From assembly GCF_010882175.1 (NCBI RefSeq), contig NZ_WKLH01000003.1, positions 372,001-436,000 on the forward strand: DNA of 64,000 nt. Direction: 5' to 3'. Shown piece after piece: positions 8,326 to 17,403 of the stretch. Source of the DNA: Mangrovibacterium lignilyticum. Lineage in GTDB: Bacteria; Bacteroidota; Bacteroidia; Bacteroidales; Prolixibacteraceae. The notes under the pieces were generated by a model. That model had not been told where the DNA came from and ran no database searches. It saw nothing but the letters and a program-made list of their open reading frames with translations. Each line of letters begins with the position of its first letter. Positions within the stretch are counted from its first letter, which is position 1. A program made the translations under genes and the position numbers.

Positions 8326-8613
8326 TGTTTGAATGCGTTAACCTGAAATTTGGAAGCTCCTGAAACCTGAAATCGTTTTTTGGTACAGCCTCTTTTTTCA
8401 GCTTCAGCCTGTTTCGCGATGTTTGTTTGTTGCTGCTGGAGGGAATCAGAAAGCGAAACCGCAGGTAATATTCAATTCTTTCCGTGGAGATCGACAATCT
8501 ATTTGTTTAAAACTATTCGCACGGCATTGAACAAAAATGCTAAATATTTGTCAATTCAAACGGCAAATGTCAAGTACTCGATTCGTTTAAAAGCTAATCG
8601 AACATTTTATTAA

Positions 8614-8621
8614 TATCTTTG
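8614..8621 (+). promoter_or_regulatory. -7 promoter element of lysA
   Basis: TATCTTTG fits TAnnTTTG; it predicts a leader of about 50 nt before the ATG at 8678. Confidence 0.6.
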
Positions 8622-8677
8622 TGCTCCCGTTCGTTGACGGACTTGACGGCTAAATGATTAAATAAACAGAAATAGAT

Positions 8678-9940
8678 ATGATTGGGAAAAAATTACCCTT
8701 TACAAAAGAGCAAATTGAGAAAGTAATCGAAACATATCCAACGCCTTTTCACATTTACGATGAGAAAGCAATGATGGATTATGCCCGCCAGTTTAACGAA
8801 GCTTTTTCGTGGAACGAAGGTTTCAAAGAGTACTATGCAATTAAAGCGGCTCCAAACCCTTATTTGATGAAACTGTTACGCAAAGAGAGTTTTGGGATTG
8901 ACTGTAGCTCGATGGCGGAGTTGGTTTTGGCTGAACGTTTGGGAATGCGTGGTGAGGAAATCATGTTTACATCGAACGACACACCTGCCTACGAGTTTCA
9001 AAAAGCGATGGAGCTTGGTGCCATCATCAACCTCGATGATATTAAGCACATCGACTATCTGGAAACCCATGTTGGTTTGCCTGAGCTGGTTTGTTTCCGC
9101 TACAATCCCGGTGCATTGAAAGAAGGAAACCTGATTATTGGTAATCCTGAAGATTCAAAATATGGTTTTACCCGCGAGCAATTGTTTGAAGGTTACAAAC
9201 GCTTGAAAGATAAAGGTGTGAAACGTTTTGGTATTCACACGATGGTCGCTTCGAATGAGTTGGATGCTCACTATTTTGTTGAAACGGCAGACATCATTTT
9301 CGACTTGATTGCTGATTTGGCAAAAGAATTGGGAATCCGCTTCGAATTCGCCAACCTTGGCGGTGGTATCGGTATTCCGTATAAAAACGAACATAAGCCT
9401 GTTGACCTGAAAGTGGTTAGTGAAGGCATCAAAGAACGTTACGAGAAATACATTGTAGCGAATGGCCTGGATCCGTTGAAAATTTTCTTTGAATCGGGTC
9501 GTGCCATTACCGGTCCTTACGGGTACATGGTTTCTGAAGTGCTGCACATCAAAGAAACATATAAGAAATATGCAGGATTGGACTCTTGTATGGCTAACCT
9601 GATGCGTCCCGCTTTGTACGGAGCATACCACCATATTACTGTTTTAGGGAAAGAAAAAGAAGCTTGTAAAAGCATCTATGACGTAACGGGTTCGTTGTGT
9701 GAGAACAACGATAAATTTGCGATCAACCGTTTGTTGCCGGAGGTTGAACCCGGTGATTTGATGGTTCTTCATGACACGGGGGCTCACGGTCATTCAATGG
9801 GCTTCAATTACAACGGTAAATTACGGTCTGCCGAGTTGTTGCTACGCGAAAATGGCGAGGTTGTTCAAATTCGTCGGGCAGAAACGCTGGAAGACTATTT
9901 TGCTACCCTCGATTTTGAAGGTGTGAAAGATTTTGAATAG
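8678..9940 (+). CDS. lysA: Diaminopimelate decarboxylase
   Basis: A 420-residue fold-type III PLP enzyme that should convert meso-diaminopimelate to L-lysine and CO2. The PLP-binding Lys is residue 56 in EYYAIKAAPNP. The glycine loop is LGGGIGIPY, the phosphate-binding arginine region is ESGRAITGPYG, and the C-terminal active-site block is GSLCENNDKFA followed by HDTGAHGHSMGFNYNGK. These features match the divergent LysA subgroup with HTMVAS-like sequence in place of the HIGSQ motif. It is a single-gene unit bounded by its own -7 element and a strong terminator. Related decarboxylases acting on other amino acids cannot be wholly excluded. Confidence 0.87.
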   Translation: MIGKKLPFTKEQIEKVIETYPTPFHIYDEKAMMDYARQFNEAFSWNEGFKEYYAIKAAPNPYLMKLLRKESFGIDCSSMAELVLAERLGMRGEEIMFTSNDTPAYEFQKAMELGAIINLDDIKHIDYLETHVGLPELVCFRYNPGALKEGNLIIGNPEDSKYGFTREQLFEGYKRLKDKGVKRFGIHTMVASNELDAHYFVETADIIFDLIADLAKELGIRFEFANLGGGIGIPYKNEHKPVDLKVVSEGIKERYEKYIVANGLDPLKIFFESGRAITGPYGYMVSEVLHIKETYKKYAGLDSCMANLMRPALYGAYHHITVLGKEKEACKSIYDVTGSLCENNDKFAINRLLPEVEPGDLMVLHDTGAHGHSMGFNYNGKLRSAELLLRENGEVVQIRRAETLEDYFATLDFEGVKDFE

Positions 9941-9962
9941 TCTTTTTAAGAAATATAAATCA

Positions 9963-9993
9963 AACCGGGAAAGCTTCTGTTTCCCGGTTTTTT
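9963..9993 (+). terminator. Terminator of lysA
   Basis: AACCGGGAAA (9963-9972) and TTTCCCGGTT (9980-9989) form a perfect 10 bp stem with a 7 nt loop and a T tail. Confidence 0.95.
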
Positions 9994-10026
9994 ATTGTCC
10001 AAGCTATTGAATTTACGCCGTTTTTG

Positions 10027-10034
10027 TACCTTTG
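10027..10034 (+). promoter_or_regulatory. -7 promoter element of the GT4-tsaC unit
   Basis: TACCTTTG fits TAnnTTTG and ends 4 bp before the ATG at 10039, so transcription should begin at or about the start codon. Confidence 0.6.
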
Positions 10035-10038
10035 ATCT

Positions 10039-11157
10039 ATGACTGAGCCTTTAAAAATTGGTTTTGATGCGAAGCGTGCTTTTCTGAATTCTACAGGGCT
10101 GGGAAGCTACAGCCGGAATACAATTCACGCGTTGAATACCTATTATCCTCATAATGATTATTACCTGTTTACACCTTCAGTAAATCCGGAAATATATGAA
10201 CCGCCAAAACCATTGGTCACAGTTGCACCGGAAGGGCAGTGGTGGAAAAGTGTCAAGCCGGTTTGGCGAACTTACAAGGTTACAGAGTTGGCTCAAAAAT
10301 CAGGCTTGGATATTTTTCATGGATTGAGTCACGAGCTGCCGGTTGGTTTGGAGAAAGCGGGCATCCGCTCGGTCGTTACTTTTCACGATTTAATCGTGAT
10401 GCGATACCCGCGATTCTATCGGGCTGCAGATCGGCGTTTTTATTACCGGAAGTATAAACATGCGGTTAAAGTGGCCGACAAAATCATTGCGATTAGTCAG
10501 CAAACGAAGCTTGATTTAGTTGAATATTTGAAGGTTGATGAAAGCCGGATTGAGTTGCTTTATCAATGCGTTAATCCGATGTTTTTTGAAAGATCAAGGC
10601 CGGAGGATCTCGAGTTCACACGAGTGAAATACCGGCTCCCTCACCAGTTTATATTGATTCCCGGAACGATTGAAAAGCGTAAAAACCAAGATCAGGTACT
10701 CCGTGCAATCGCTGAAAATGAGATCGATTTCCCGATTGTTTTAGTCGGAAAGCAGACGCCCTTTTTTAAGTCGCTAAAACCTTACCTCAAGCAATTGGAA
10801 GGTCGAATCATGTTTCTCACTGAAGTTTCAAACCAGGAGTTGAGCCACATCTACCAAATGGCTTATTTATCTATTTTTGTTTCGCTTTTTGAAGGATTTG
10901 GTTTGCCGGTTGTTGAGGCGCAGGCTAGCGGTTGTCCAGTTCTTACGTCAAATGTAAGTTCGATGCCGGAAGCTGGCGGAAAAGCGGCTCTTTACGTCAA
11001 TCCGGAAAAGGTTGATGAGATTGCCGACGGGATTAAATTATTGCTGTCGGATACGAAAATGCGGGAGGAGAGAATTAGCCTGGGATACGAAAATGCCGAG
11101 CGATTTCGATCGGAGCAATATGCCCGCGGATTAATGGAAATTTATCAAAAATTATAA
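10039..11157 (+). CDS. GT4-family glycosyltransferase
   Basis: A 372-residue GT-B fold glycosyltransferase. The N-terminus (IGFDAKRAFLNSTGLGSYSR) is the acceptor-side motif of GT4 enzymes. The donor side has GTIEKRKNQD and the EX7E block FEGFGLPVVEAQASGCPV, used for nucleotide-sugar binding. It probably acts at the cytoplasmic face of the membrane on cell-surface glycan, with the sugar unknown. tsaC starts 1 bp after its stop, so the two are co-transcribed although unrelated in role. Confidence 0.87.
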   Translation: MTEPLKIGFDAKRAFLNSTGLGSYSRNTIHALNTYYPHNDYYLFTPSVNPEIYEPPKPLVTVAPEGQWWKSVKPVWRTYKVTELAQKSGLDIFHGLSHELPVGLEKAGIRSVVTFHDLIVMRYPRFYRAADRRFYYRKYKHAVKVADKIIAISQQTKLDLVEYLKVDESRIELLYQCVNPMFFERSRPEDLEFTRVKYRLPHQFILIPGTIEKRKNQDQVLRAIAENEIDFPIVLVGKQTPFFKSLKPYLKQLEGRIMFLTEVSNQELSHIYQMAYLSIFVSLFEGFGLPVVEAQASGCPVLTSNVSSMPEAGGKAALYVNPEKVDEIADGIKLLLSDTKMREERISLGYENAERFRSEQYARGLMEIYQKL

Positions 11158-11158
11158 G

Positions 11159-11722
11159 ATGCACGAGGATATTAAAAAGGCACTGGAAGTGTTGCAAAAA
11201 GGGGGTGTTATTTTATACCCTACCGATACTATTTGGGGAATAGGCTGCGATGCGACCAATGAGGCTGCCGTGAAACGTATTTACGAAATCAAAAAACGAG
11301 CGGACTCGAAAAGTATGTTAGTGTTGATGGAGAATATCAATTTTCTGGAGCGTTACATGCAGGAGGTTCCCGAAATTGCCTACAGCCTGATTGAGGTGAC
11401 AGACAAGCCAATGACGATTATCTATCCGAATGCAAAGAATCTGGCGCCAAATTTACTGGCTGACGATGGCTCGGTTGGCATTCGCCTTACAGAAGAACGT
11501 TTTTCGCAACAACTCATCCAGCGTTTTCGGAAACCGATTGTTTCAACTTCTGCGAACATTAGCGGAGAAGCGTCGCCGGCAATTTTTGATGAAGTGAGTG
11601 ACGAAATTAAAAGTGCGGTCGACTATGTTGTGAAATACCGGCAAGATGACGTCAGCCCGGCTAAACCGTCAAGTATTATTAAACTGGGGGTTGGCGGTGA
11701 GATTCAGATAATCAGGGAGTAG
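11159..11722 (+). CDS. tsaC: L-threonylcarbamoyladenylate synthase
   Basis: A 187-residue YrdC/Sua5-type protein that makes threonylcarbamoyl-AMP from threonine, bicarbonate and ATP for the t6A37 modification of tRNAs. The YrdC landmarks are present: YPTDTIWGIGCDA, the KKR and SK residues of the KRADSKSM loop, and STSANISGEASP. The length is that of the single-domain form without the Sua5 C-terminal domain. It is translationally linked to the glycosyltransferase upstream and ends at a bidirectional terminator. Confidence 0.9.
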   Translation: MHEDIKKALEVLQKGGVILYPTDTIWGIGCDATNEAAVKRIYEIKKRADSKSMLVLMENINFLERYMQEVPEIAYSLIEVTDKPMTIIYPNAKNLAPNLLADDGSVGIRLTEERFSQQLIQRFRKPIVSTSANISGEASPAIFDEVSDEIKSAVDYVVKYRQDDVSPAKPSSIIKLGVGGEIQIIRE

Positions 11723-11734
11723 AACGAGCGTAAT

Positions 11735-11779
11735 AAAAAAAGGCGGAAAGCAGGATAGTCCTGATTTCCGCCTTTTTTT
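11735..11779. terminator. Bidirectional terminator between tsaC and the DUF2807 gene
   Basis: AAAAAAAGGCGGAAA (11735-11749) is mirrored by TTTCCGCCTTTTTTT (11765-11779), with an inner CAGGA-TAG-TCCTG stem. A-run on one side and T-run on the other serve both convergent genes. Confidence 0.95.
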
Positions 11780-11799
11780 GAATCGTTTTTGTCCGATAA

Positions 11800-12516
11800 T
11801 TAGAATTCGGTTACTTTCCCCGATCCCGCGATGGATTGATCAATCATTGGATTGCCGTTGTAACGAACACCACCCGAACCTGCAATGCGGGCTTTCAGGC
11901 TGTGATTACAATGCACCTCTGCTCCACCAGAGCCGGAAATGCGAACAGAGACATCTTCTGCTTCAAAATCAGCTCCTTTGAATCCACCTGAACCGGAAAT
12001 GGTGATGCTGAGATCAGTCGCATTGCCATCGCCATCCACATAAACATTTCCACTACCGGAAAGCATCGCTGTTACCCGCTCCGCGACCAAATCATCGAGT
12101 TTGATTTTTCCGCTGCCGCTAACATTGAGGTTTAGAATCCGAGATTTAATTGGTCCGTCATTGAAAATATCGCCGGACCCGGAAACGGTGATTGCGTTAA
12201 CCTCCGGAACAGTAATGTAAATCTCAACTTTACCGGTTTCAAAAGTTTTCCAGATTTTGCTGCTGCTTTTCAGTCGGATGACCAATTCGCGATCTTTCAC
12301 CTCGGTAATCAGCTCATCAAGTGTCGATTCTTTTGCCACGATTTCTACCGATTGTTTGTCACCTTGTGCCAAATAAAGCTTGGCATCAATTCGTAACGAA
12401 ATCTCTGAAAAGGCTGCAACTTCACGTGTTACGTTTTCTGCTTTCACTTGGTTAATCCCAATGAGCATGAATACCATCATCAGGAAACCAGTCATTTTTG
12501 TTTTCATCTGTTTCAT
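11800..12516 (-). CDS. Head-GIN domain (DUF2807) exported protein
   Basis: A 238-residue exported protein. The N-terminus KMTGFLMMVFMLIGINQVKA is a signal peptide; the start may be the first or the third in-frame Met. The body is a right-handed beta-helix-like region with recurrent GSG turns (VSGSGDIFNDG, VSGSGKIKLDD, LSGSGNVYVDG, ISGSGGFKG, IAGSGGV), the hallmark of DUF2807, common in Bacteroidota and called putative auto-transporter adhesin. The actual function is unknown. It is convergent with tsaC. Confidence 0.88.
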   Translation of the reverse strand: MKQMKTKMTGFLMMVFMLIGINQVKAENVTREVAAFSEISLRIDAKLYLAQGDKQSVEIVAKESTLDELITEVKDRELVIRLKSSSKIWKTFETGKVEIYITVPEVNAITVSGSGDIFNDGPIKSRILNLNVSGSGKIKLDDLVAERVTAMLSGSGNVYVDGDGNATDLSITISGSGGFKGADFEAEDVSVRISGSGGAEVHCNHSLKARIAGSGGVRYNGNPMIDQSIAGSGKVTEF

Positions 12517-12600
12517 TTTCTTATTGTTTTCTGTTATGGTTGAAAGGGTACATGGCTAAAGACCCTCTAAAAATTGAAAAGTTGCATGTCTCTATAAAAA

Positions 12601-13131
12601 TCAGAGATCAAAGATCCCTTCGGGGCACTGCAGTTCCATTTCTTTTTTGTCCTCATCAAAACGGGTGAGGAAATCTTCGCTAAACGGAACCAACACCTCC
12701 TGCTTATTATAGGTTACCGTGAGAATCAGGTTTCCGGCATAATCGTCAACCTGAACAACCGGGCCAATTTTACCTTTTTCGCTATCGTAGAGTGTATAGC
12801 CCACCAGCATGTGCAAGCCTAGTTCGTTGTTATCAAGAATGAGATCGTCTTTTAAGATGTAGACTGAACAACCACAGATCTTGCGGGCTTGTTCTTCACT
12901 GTCAATCCAATCGAATAAAACCAGGGCTGATTCTCCCGAGCGAAAACGAAGCCCTTCGTCCTGGATGAAAAAGGGAACTAACAGGCCATCAATCTCAAGA
13001 AAGAGAGTGGGCATTTCGTCAAGGCTTTCTTCGTACTCCGGTTCAAACTGAAGGACGACTTCGCCTTTTATTCCGTGTGGTTTTTGCAGGTAACCAATTT
13101 TCTGACAATCGACTTTGGGTATTGTTTCCAT
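12601..13131 (-). CDS. rimM: 16S rRNA processing protein RimM
   Basis: This 176-residue protein binds ribosomal protein S19 and helps mature the 30S head. The start METIPKVDCQKIGYLQKPHG aligns with the RimM N-terminus, so I place the start at 13131; the longer frame to 13239 would overlap the upstream ligase gene. The N-terminal RimM beta-barrel begins at IGYLQKPHGIKGEV and a C-terminal PRC-barrel follows (LGLHMLVGYTLYDSEKGKIG). It is 49 bp after the acyl-CoA ligase, same strand. The usual partners rpsP and trmD are not adjacent. Confidence 0.9.
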   Translation of the reverse strand: METIPKVDCQKIGYLQKPHGIKGEVVLQFEPEYEESLDEMPTLFLEIDGLLVPFFIQDEGLRFRSGESALVLFDWIDSEEQARKICGCSVYILKDDLILDNNELGLHMLVGYTLYDSEKGKIGPVVQVDDYAGNLILTVTYNKQEVLVPFSEDFLTRFDEDKKEMELQCPEGIFDL

Positions 13132-13180
13132 GAATACAAAATTATAAAAAGCGTCGGTTTTTTTAGAGCGCTTTACTTGA

Positions 13181-14818
13181 TCAGGTGTATAAATAGCGTT
13201 TAATATTTCGTTTGGGCGTTTTCTCGAACTCGGTTTCAACCAGCTCGATTTTAGAAATCTGGCTGTATTTCGCCAGTTCTTTATTTACTTTTAGCCGGTA
13301 GTCATCTATAATTCGGCTGATATCTTCCGGTTTTGAATGGTGATGTATTTGCAGACATTCGTAATCAGGAAAAACCAAAGCGACCAATTTACCATCGCGG
13401 TCGACAACGACACATTCCTGTATAAAATGTTGGCTGCTTAGTTTAGCCTCAATTTCTTCCGGATAAATGTTTTGGCCGGATGGTCCAAGCAACATGTTTT
13501 TACTACGTCCACGAATGTAGATGAAGTTGTTCGGGTCTGTAATTCCCAAATCGCCCGTTCGGAGCCAACCATCCTCGTCGATCGTTTGCGCTGTTGCTTC
13601 CGGATTTTTGTAGTAGCCGGCCATGACGTGATCGCCTTTCACCATAATTTCGCCTACTTCATTGTAAGGATCGGCAGAATCAATTTTCAGTTGCAGTTGA
13701 TCGACCAATTTACCGGCGGAATGAGGGCGGGTTTTGTCCCAGGATTGGTACGAAATTAATGGTCCGCATTCGGTCATTCCGTAGCCTATTGTAAAGGGGA
13801 ACTTAATTTTGCGGAAGAAATCTTCGACTTCGCGGTTGAGGGCTGCACCACCGATGACAATTTCGTAGAATCGTCCGCCAAAGGTTTCAACCAGCTTTTG
13901 CTTGACCTTTCTATGTAGCAGGGTATTTATGCCGGGAACTTTCAATAAAAAGCTCATCAAAGGTTTTTCCAATGCCGGTTGAATTTGCTTGTTGTAGATC
14001 TTTTCGATCACCAGTGGAACCGACAGAATGAGGTGTGGCTTAACTTCTTTGAAGGCTTTTACAATGATTTGCGGTGTTGGTGGCTTGGTCAGAAAAGTGA
14101 TGTGGCAACCAAGGGTAACCGGAAACAGGAATTCGAATAACAAACCAAAAACATGCGCCATGGGTAAAAACGAAACAATCTGATCACCTTGTTTTAGTGG
14201 CATGTGTTCGCGGGCAAAACGAATATTCGATTTTAGACTTCGCGCCGGTAGAATAACTCCTTTTGTAAAACCCGAAGTTCCCGAAGTGTATGAAATAACG
14301 CAGATATCTTCATCCTCCAGCTCAACAGGCATGAAAATGTCGGTCGAAAACGGGGGGCGTGAGGTGTTCGGGAGACGCCAGAAATTCAGAATTTCCGTTG
14401 TTTTGGCCCAAACGGGGTCCATGCGTTGGAGGCTGATGACGGCTTGGAGACCGTTCATTTCTGCCAGATCCAGTTTTTCAAACAATTGATCGGCGGCAAA
14501 TAAAAGTTTCGATTCGCTGTGTTTAACGATGTGATGAACGTCAGCCGGGTTGAAGTCTGGCAAAACGGGCACGGCTACAGCGCCGTAGCTAATTGTAGCC
14601 AAAAAAGTGATTCCCCAATGCGAAGAGTTCCGTCCAAACAGGGCAACTTTGTCTCCTTTCTTCAGCTGGCATTGTTCAAAAAATCCGTGTATCTGGTAGA
14701 TTAATTTAGCAGCGTCACCATACGTGTAGCTAATTCCTTCGTAGTCGGAAAAAACCTGAAAATCTTTGTTTTCCTGAAATGATTGCTTGTAGTAAGCGAT
14801 TAATCCCTTTTCATTCAT
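13181..14818 (-). CDS. AMP-dependent long-chain acyl-CoA synthetase-like ligase
   Basis: A 545-residue adenylate-forming enzyme that would activate a carboxylic acid, most likely a fatty acid, as an acyl-AMP and then CoA or carrier thioester. The start ATG 14818 is preceded by GAGGAGAA, a good ribosome-binding site; the upstream extension looks non-coding. The P-loop SYTSGTSGFTKGV, the GYGMTECGPLIS motif, the TGDLG hinge aspartate and the C-terminal KTPKRNIKRY lysine block are all present. Its length and ordering resemble FadD-type enzymes. Substrate is not determinable. Confidence 0.85.
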   Translation of the reverse strand: MNEKGLIAYYKQSFQENKDFQVFSDYEGISYTYGDAAKLIYQIHGFFEQCQLKKGDKVALFGRNSSHWGITFLATISYGAVAVPVLPDFNPADVHHIVKHSESKLLFAADQLFEKLDLAEMNGLQAVISLQRMDPVWAKTTEILNFWRLPNTSRPPFSTDIFMPVELEDEDICVISYTSGTSGFTKGVILPARSLKSNIRFAREHMPLKQGDQIVSFLPMAHVFGLLFEFLFPVTLGCHITFLTKPPTPQIIVKAFKEVKPHLILSVPLVIEKIYNKQIQPALEKPLMSFLLKVPGINTLLHRKVKQKLVETFGGRFYEIVIGGAALNREVEDFFRKIKFPFTIGYGMTECGPLISYQSWDKTRPHSAGKLVDQLQLKIDSADPYNEVGEIMVKGDHVMAGYYKNPEATAQTIDEDGWLRTGDLGITDPNNFIYIRGRSKNMLLGPSGQNIYPEEIEAKLSSQHFIQECVVVDRDGKLVALVFPDYECLQIHHHSKPEDISRIIDDYRLKVNKELAKYSQISKIELVETEFEKTPKRNIKRYLYT

Positions 14819-15228
14819 AATACAATTCTCCTCAATCTTAAGCTCTTGCCGGCAATTGTTTTCTGCAGAATAAGCGGGATAGTACCCGTTACATTTTCGC
14901 ATAATCGCCGAAAGAACAGCCTTCAAATGTAAGATTTTCTTGAAGTTATAACAATGTTTGCCAGCGACATGTTGCAGTGCGGCGTTCTGCGCAAGCGGGA
15001 GGCGAATGTTGACAAGAGATAATAAATTCTTTTAATCTCGCGAATGGTTGCTATTAGTTACAATCTTTAACAGAATTGCAATGAATGTCTTTTAAATCGA
15101 CGAATTTACTTTCAGATTGATTTGTAGTGATAGTGCTTTACCTTCGTTTTTTATTGTAAATTGCCACTAAGGCTCTGGGCGACAGATATTCAAATTCAAT
15201 TAGAATGATCTTCGTCCACCTTTTTTTA
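14819..15228. other. Intergenic stretch without recognised gene
   Basis: About 410 bp between the divergent acyl-CoA ligase and DUF5020 genes. It must hold both promoters. I find no ORF with coding character and no purine riboswitch core. Only the -7 element at 15229 is clear. Confidence 0.6.
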
Positions 15229-15236
15229 TATTTTTG
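15229..15236 (+). promoter_or_regulatory. -7 promoter element of the DUF5020-NCS2 unit
   Basis: TATTTTTG fits TAnnTTTG and lies 37 bp before the chosen ATG at 15274. It falls inside the longer reading frame that begins at 15205, which argues against that earlier start. Confidence 0.6.
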
Positions 15237-15273
15237 CCGCCTGTTAACCTTTAATCAAAGAATTGAAATTACT

Positions 15274-15957
15274 ATGAAAAAGCTTTTATTAATCCTGTTT
15301 GCTGTTGCCCTTTCGGGTGTTGTTTCTGCTCAAAACATCCAATTTCATTACGACTTTGGAAAAGAACGCAAGTTGGTTACCACTACGGTTGAAATGTTCC
15401 GTCCGGATAAGTATGGTTCAACTTTCTTTTTTATTGACATGGATTACAGTTCGGATGCGCGCAATGTCGACAATGGTGTGTCGTTGGCGTATTGGGAAAT
15501 TGCCCGTGCTTTTAAATGGAAGGAAACGCAGGCGATTATGCCGCGTGTTGAGTACAACGGCGGTACGATGTCTGTTGGCGGTAGCACGTTTATTCCGATT
15601 GAAAACTGCTGGATGGCCGGTGTTGAACATACCTGGGCATCAAGCGACTTTTCTAAAATTCTGACCCTTCAGGCGAACTATAAACGCATTAAAGATAAGG
15701 AGGATGCGTCGTTCCAGTTAACGGCTGTTTGGACGATCAAAATGCTGGATGGTAAACTTGTTTTTGATGGTTTTGCCGATTTCTGGAAAGAAGAAATGTT
15801 CTGGGGCACAAAGAATTTCCGTTTCTTAACTGAACCGCAGCTTTGGTATAACTTCTGCAACAACTTCGCTGCCGGATCTGAAATTGAAATCAGTAGTAAT
15901 TTTGCTGAAGATGGTTGGCAGGTGAATCCAACTTTGGCCGTGAAATATACCTTTTAA
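15274..15957 (+). CDS. DUF5020 outer-membrane protein, probable nucleobase/nucleoside channel
   Basis: A 227-residue exported protein. ATG 15274 is chosen since it gives a clean signal peptide (MKKLLLILFAVALSGVVSAQ). The rest is alternating aromatic beta-strand sequence ending in AVKYTF, a terminal aromatic typical of outer-membrane barrels. I assign it to DUF5020, a family related in shape to Tsx-like channels. The NCS2 purine permease starts 18 bp downstream, so a role in getting purines across the outer membrane is a good inference but unproven. Confidence 0.75.
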   Translation: MKKLLLILFAVALSGVVSAQNIQFHYDFGKERKLVTTTVEMFRPDKYGSTFFFIDMDYSSDARNVDNGVSLAYWEIARAFKWKETQAIMPRVEYNGGTMSVGGSTFIPIENCWMAGVEHTWASSDFSKILTLQANYKRIKDKEDASFQLTAVWTIKMLDGKLVFDGFADFWKEEMFWGTKNFRFLTEPQLWYNFCNNFAAGSEIEISSNFAEDGWQVNPTLAVKYTF

Positions 15958-15975
15958 ACCAAATACTTTTAGATT

Positions 15976-17274
15976 ATGCAAAATTTTTTCAAGCTAAAAG
16001 AAAACAATACAACGGTTAAAACGGAAGTCCTTGCCGGGATTACCACGTTTATGACCATGGCCTATATTTTGGCTGTAAACCCTGATATTCTCTCTGCAGC
16101 CGGAATGGACAAAGGTGCTGTTTTTACGGCAACTGCTTTAGCGGCTGTAGTTGGTACTTTAGTTATGGCTTTATTGGCTCGCCTGCCTTTTGCTTTGGCA
16201 CCGGGTATGGGACTGAATGCCTTCTTTGCTTTCTCGGTTTGTTTGGGAATGGGACACGACTGGCAGTTTGCCTTAACTGCTGTTTTTCTGGAAGGTATTA
16301 TCTTCATCTTACTGACGGCTTTCAATATTCGTGAAATGATCGTGAATGCGATTCCGACGAATATAAAACATGCTATATCTGTCGGGATTGGCTTGTTTAT
16401 CGCTTTTATCGGCTTGAAAAACGCTGGTATTATTATTTCAAATCAAGCGACTATGGTTGCTTTGGGCGATATTACCGATATCACCGGAAATGCAGGTGCT
16501 GTAATTGCATTGATTGCACTGGTGGCTACCGGTGTCTTGTTGGCTTTGCGCGTAAAAGGTGCATTGCTAATCGGGATTCTGATCGGCACCGTTTTGGGCA
16601 TTCCGTTCGGAGTAACCCATTTGCCGCAATCTTTCGAAATGACGCCTCCTTCATTAAGTCCCATTTTTATGCAATTTGAATGGACTTCGATTCTGTCGAT
16701 GGATATGCTTTTAGTGGTATTTACCTTCTTGTTTGTCGACATGTTCGACACAGTTGGAACTTTGATCGGAGTTTGCTCCAAAGCCAATATGTTGGATGAA
16801 GAAGGTCGTGTGCCACGTGTAAAACAAGCGTTGTTTGCCGATGCGCTCGGTACTACTTTCGGAGCGATCTTGGGAACATCTACGGTTACTACTTATGTAG
16901 AAAGTGCCGCCGGTGTTGCTGAAGGTGGAAAAACTGGATTAACAGCTTTGACAACTGCACTCTTATTTGCACTGGCTTTGTTTTTCTCTCCAATCTTTCT
17001 GATGATTCCTGGTGCCGCTACTGCTCCGGCTTTGATTTTAGTTGGTGCAATGATGATGACTCCGATTAAAAACATCAGCCTGGATGATTACACGGAATCT
17101 ATCCCGGTTTTCCTGACGATCATTATGATGCCGTTGGCTTTCTCTATTGCTGAAGGTATCGTGTTTGGTATGTTGTCGTATGTTCTGTTGAAAGTGTTGA
17201 CCGGCAAAACCAAAGATATTAGTCCAATCATGTATGTATTGGCTGTTTTATTTGTTATCTCATTCTTCATATAA
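15976..17274 (+). CDS. NCS2-family purine (guanine/hypoxanthine/adenine) permease
   Basis: A 432-residue inner-membrane transporter with 12-14 hydrophobic segments. The AzgA/PbuG subgroup is indicated by the N-terminus TEVLAGITTFMTMAYILAVN, by ALAPGMGLNAFFAF, by the DMFDTVGTLIGV motif and by GTSTVTTYVESAAGVAEGGK, which carries substrate-contacting residues. It likely imports hypoxanthine, guanine or adenine by proton symport. It is co-transcribed with the DUF5020 channel and followed by a terminator. Confidence 0.92.
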   Translation: MQNFFKLKENNTTVKTEVLAGITTFMTMAYILAVNPDILSAAGMDKGAVFTATALAAVVGTLVMALLARLPFALAPGMGLNAFFAFSVCLGMGHDWQFALTAVFLEGIIFILLTAFNIREMIVNAIPTNIKHAISVGIGLFIAFIGLKNAGIIISNQATMVALGDITDITGNAGAVIALIALVATGVLLALRVKGALLIGILIGTVLGIPFGVTHLPQSFEMTPPSLSPIFMQFEWTSILSMDMLLVVFTFLFVDMFDTVGTLIGVCSKANMLDEEGRVPRVKQALFADALGTTFGAILGTSTVTTYVESAAGVAEGGKTGLTALTTALLFALALFFSPIFLMIPGAATAPALILVGAMMMTPIKNISLDDYTESIPVFLTIIMMPLAFSIAEGIVFGMLSYVLLKVLTGKTKDISPIMYVLAVLFVISFFI

Positions 17275-17303
17275 AAGGATCAAAAGACAAAATAGATGCA
17301 GAG

Positions 17304-17333
17304 AGGAGCGGCCGGAAAGTCGCTCCTTTTTTT
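17304..17333 (+). terminator. Terminator of the purine uptake unit
   Basis: AGGAGCG (17304-17310) pairs perfectly with CGCTCCT (17321-17327), followed by a T run. Confidence 0.93.
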
Positions 17334-17384
17334 ATAGCATATCGACGAAAATGGAAGTAGGAGGATTTCGAATTGAAAAATTTG

Positions 17385-17392
17385 TATTTTTG
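17385..17392 (+). promoter_or_regulatory. -7 promoter element of tRNA-Val
   Basis: TATTTTTG lies 11 bp before the first tRNA base, consistent with transcription starting just before the mature 5' end. Confidence 0.6.
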
Positions 17393-17403
17393 TCGCCATA
17401 CGA

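Noticed and set aside
8169-8363. 64-residue plus-strand frame with repeated LLSFDE motifs
   Set aside because: It is only the 42 bp repeat read in one frame; the alternating 41 bp steps break the frame and no start signal is present.
8380-8613. 77-residue plus-strand frame upstream of lysA
   Set aside because: No recognisable composition or motif, and it runs up to the lysA promoter region; most likely chance.
12601-13239. Longer rimM with 36 extra N-terminal residues
   Set aside because: The extension overlaps the acyl-CoA ligase gene and does not resemble RimM; the ATG at 13131 aligns with the family start.
14819-15273. Purine riboswitch before the DUF5020-NCS2 unit
   Set aside because: I looked for the conserved aptamer core and found none.
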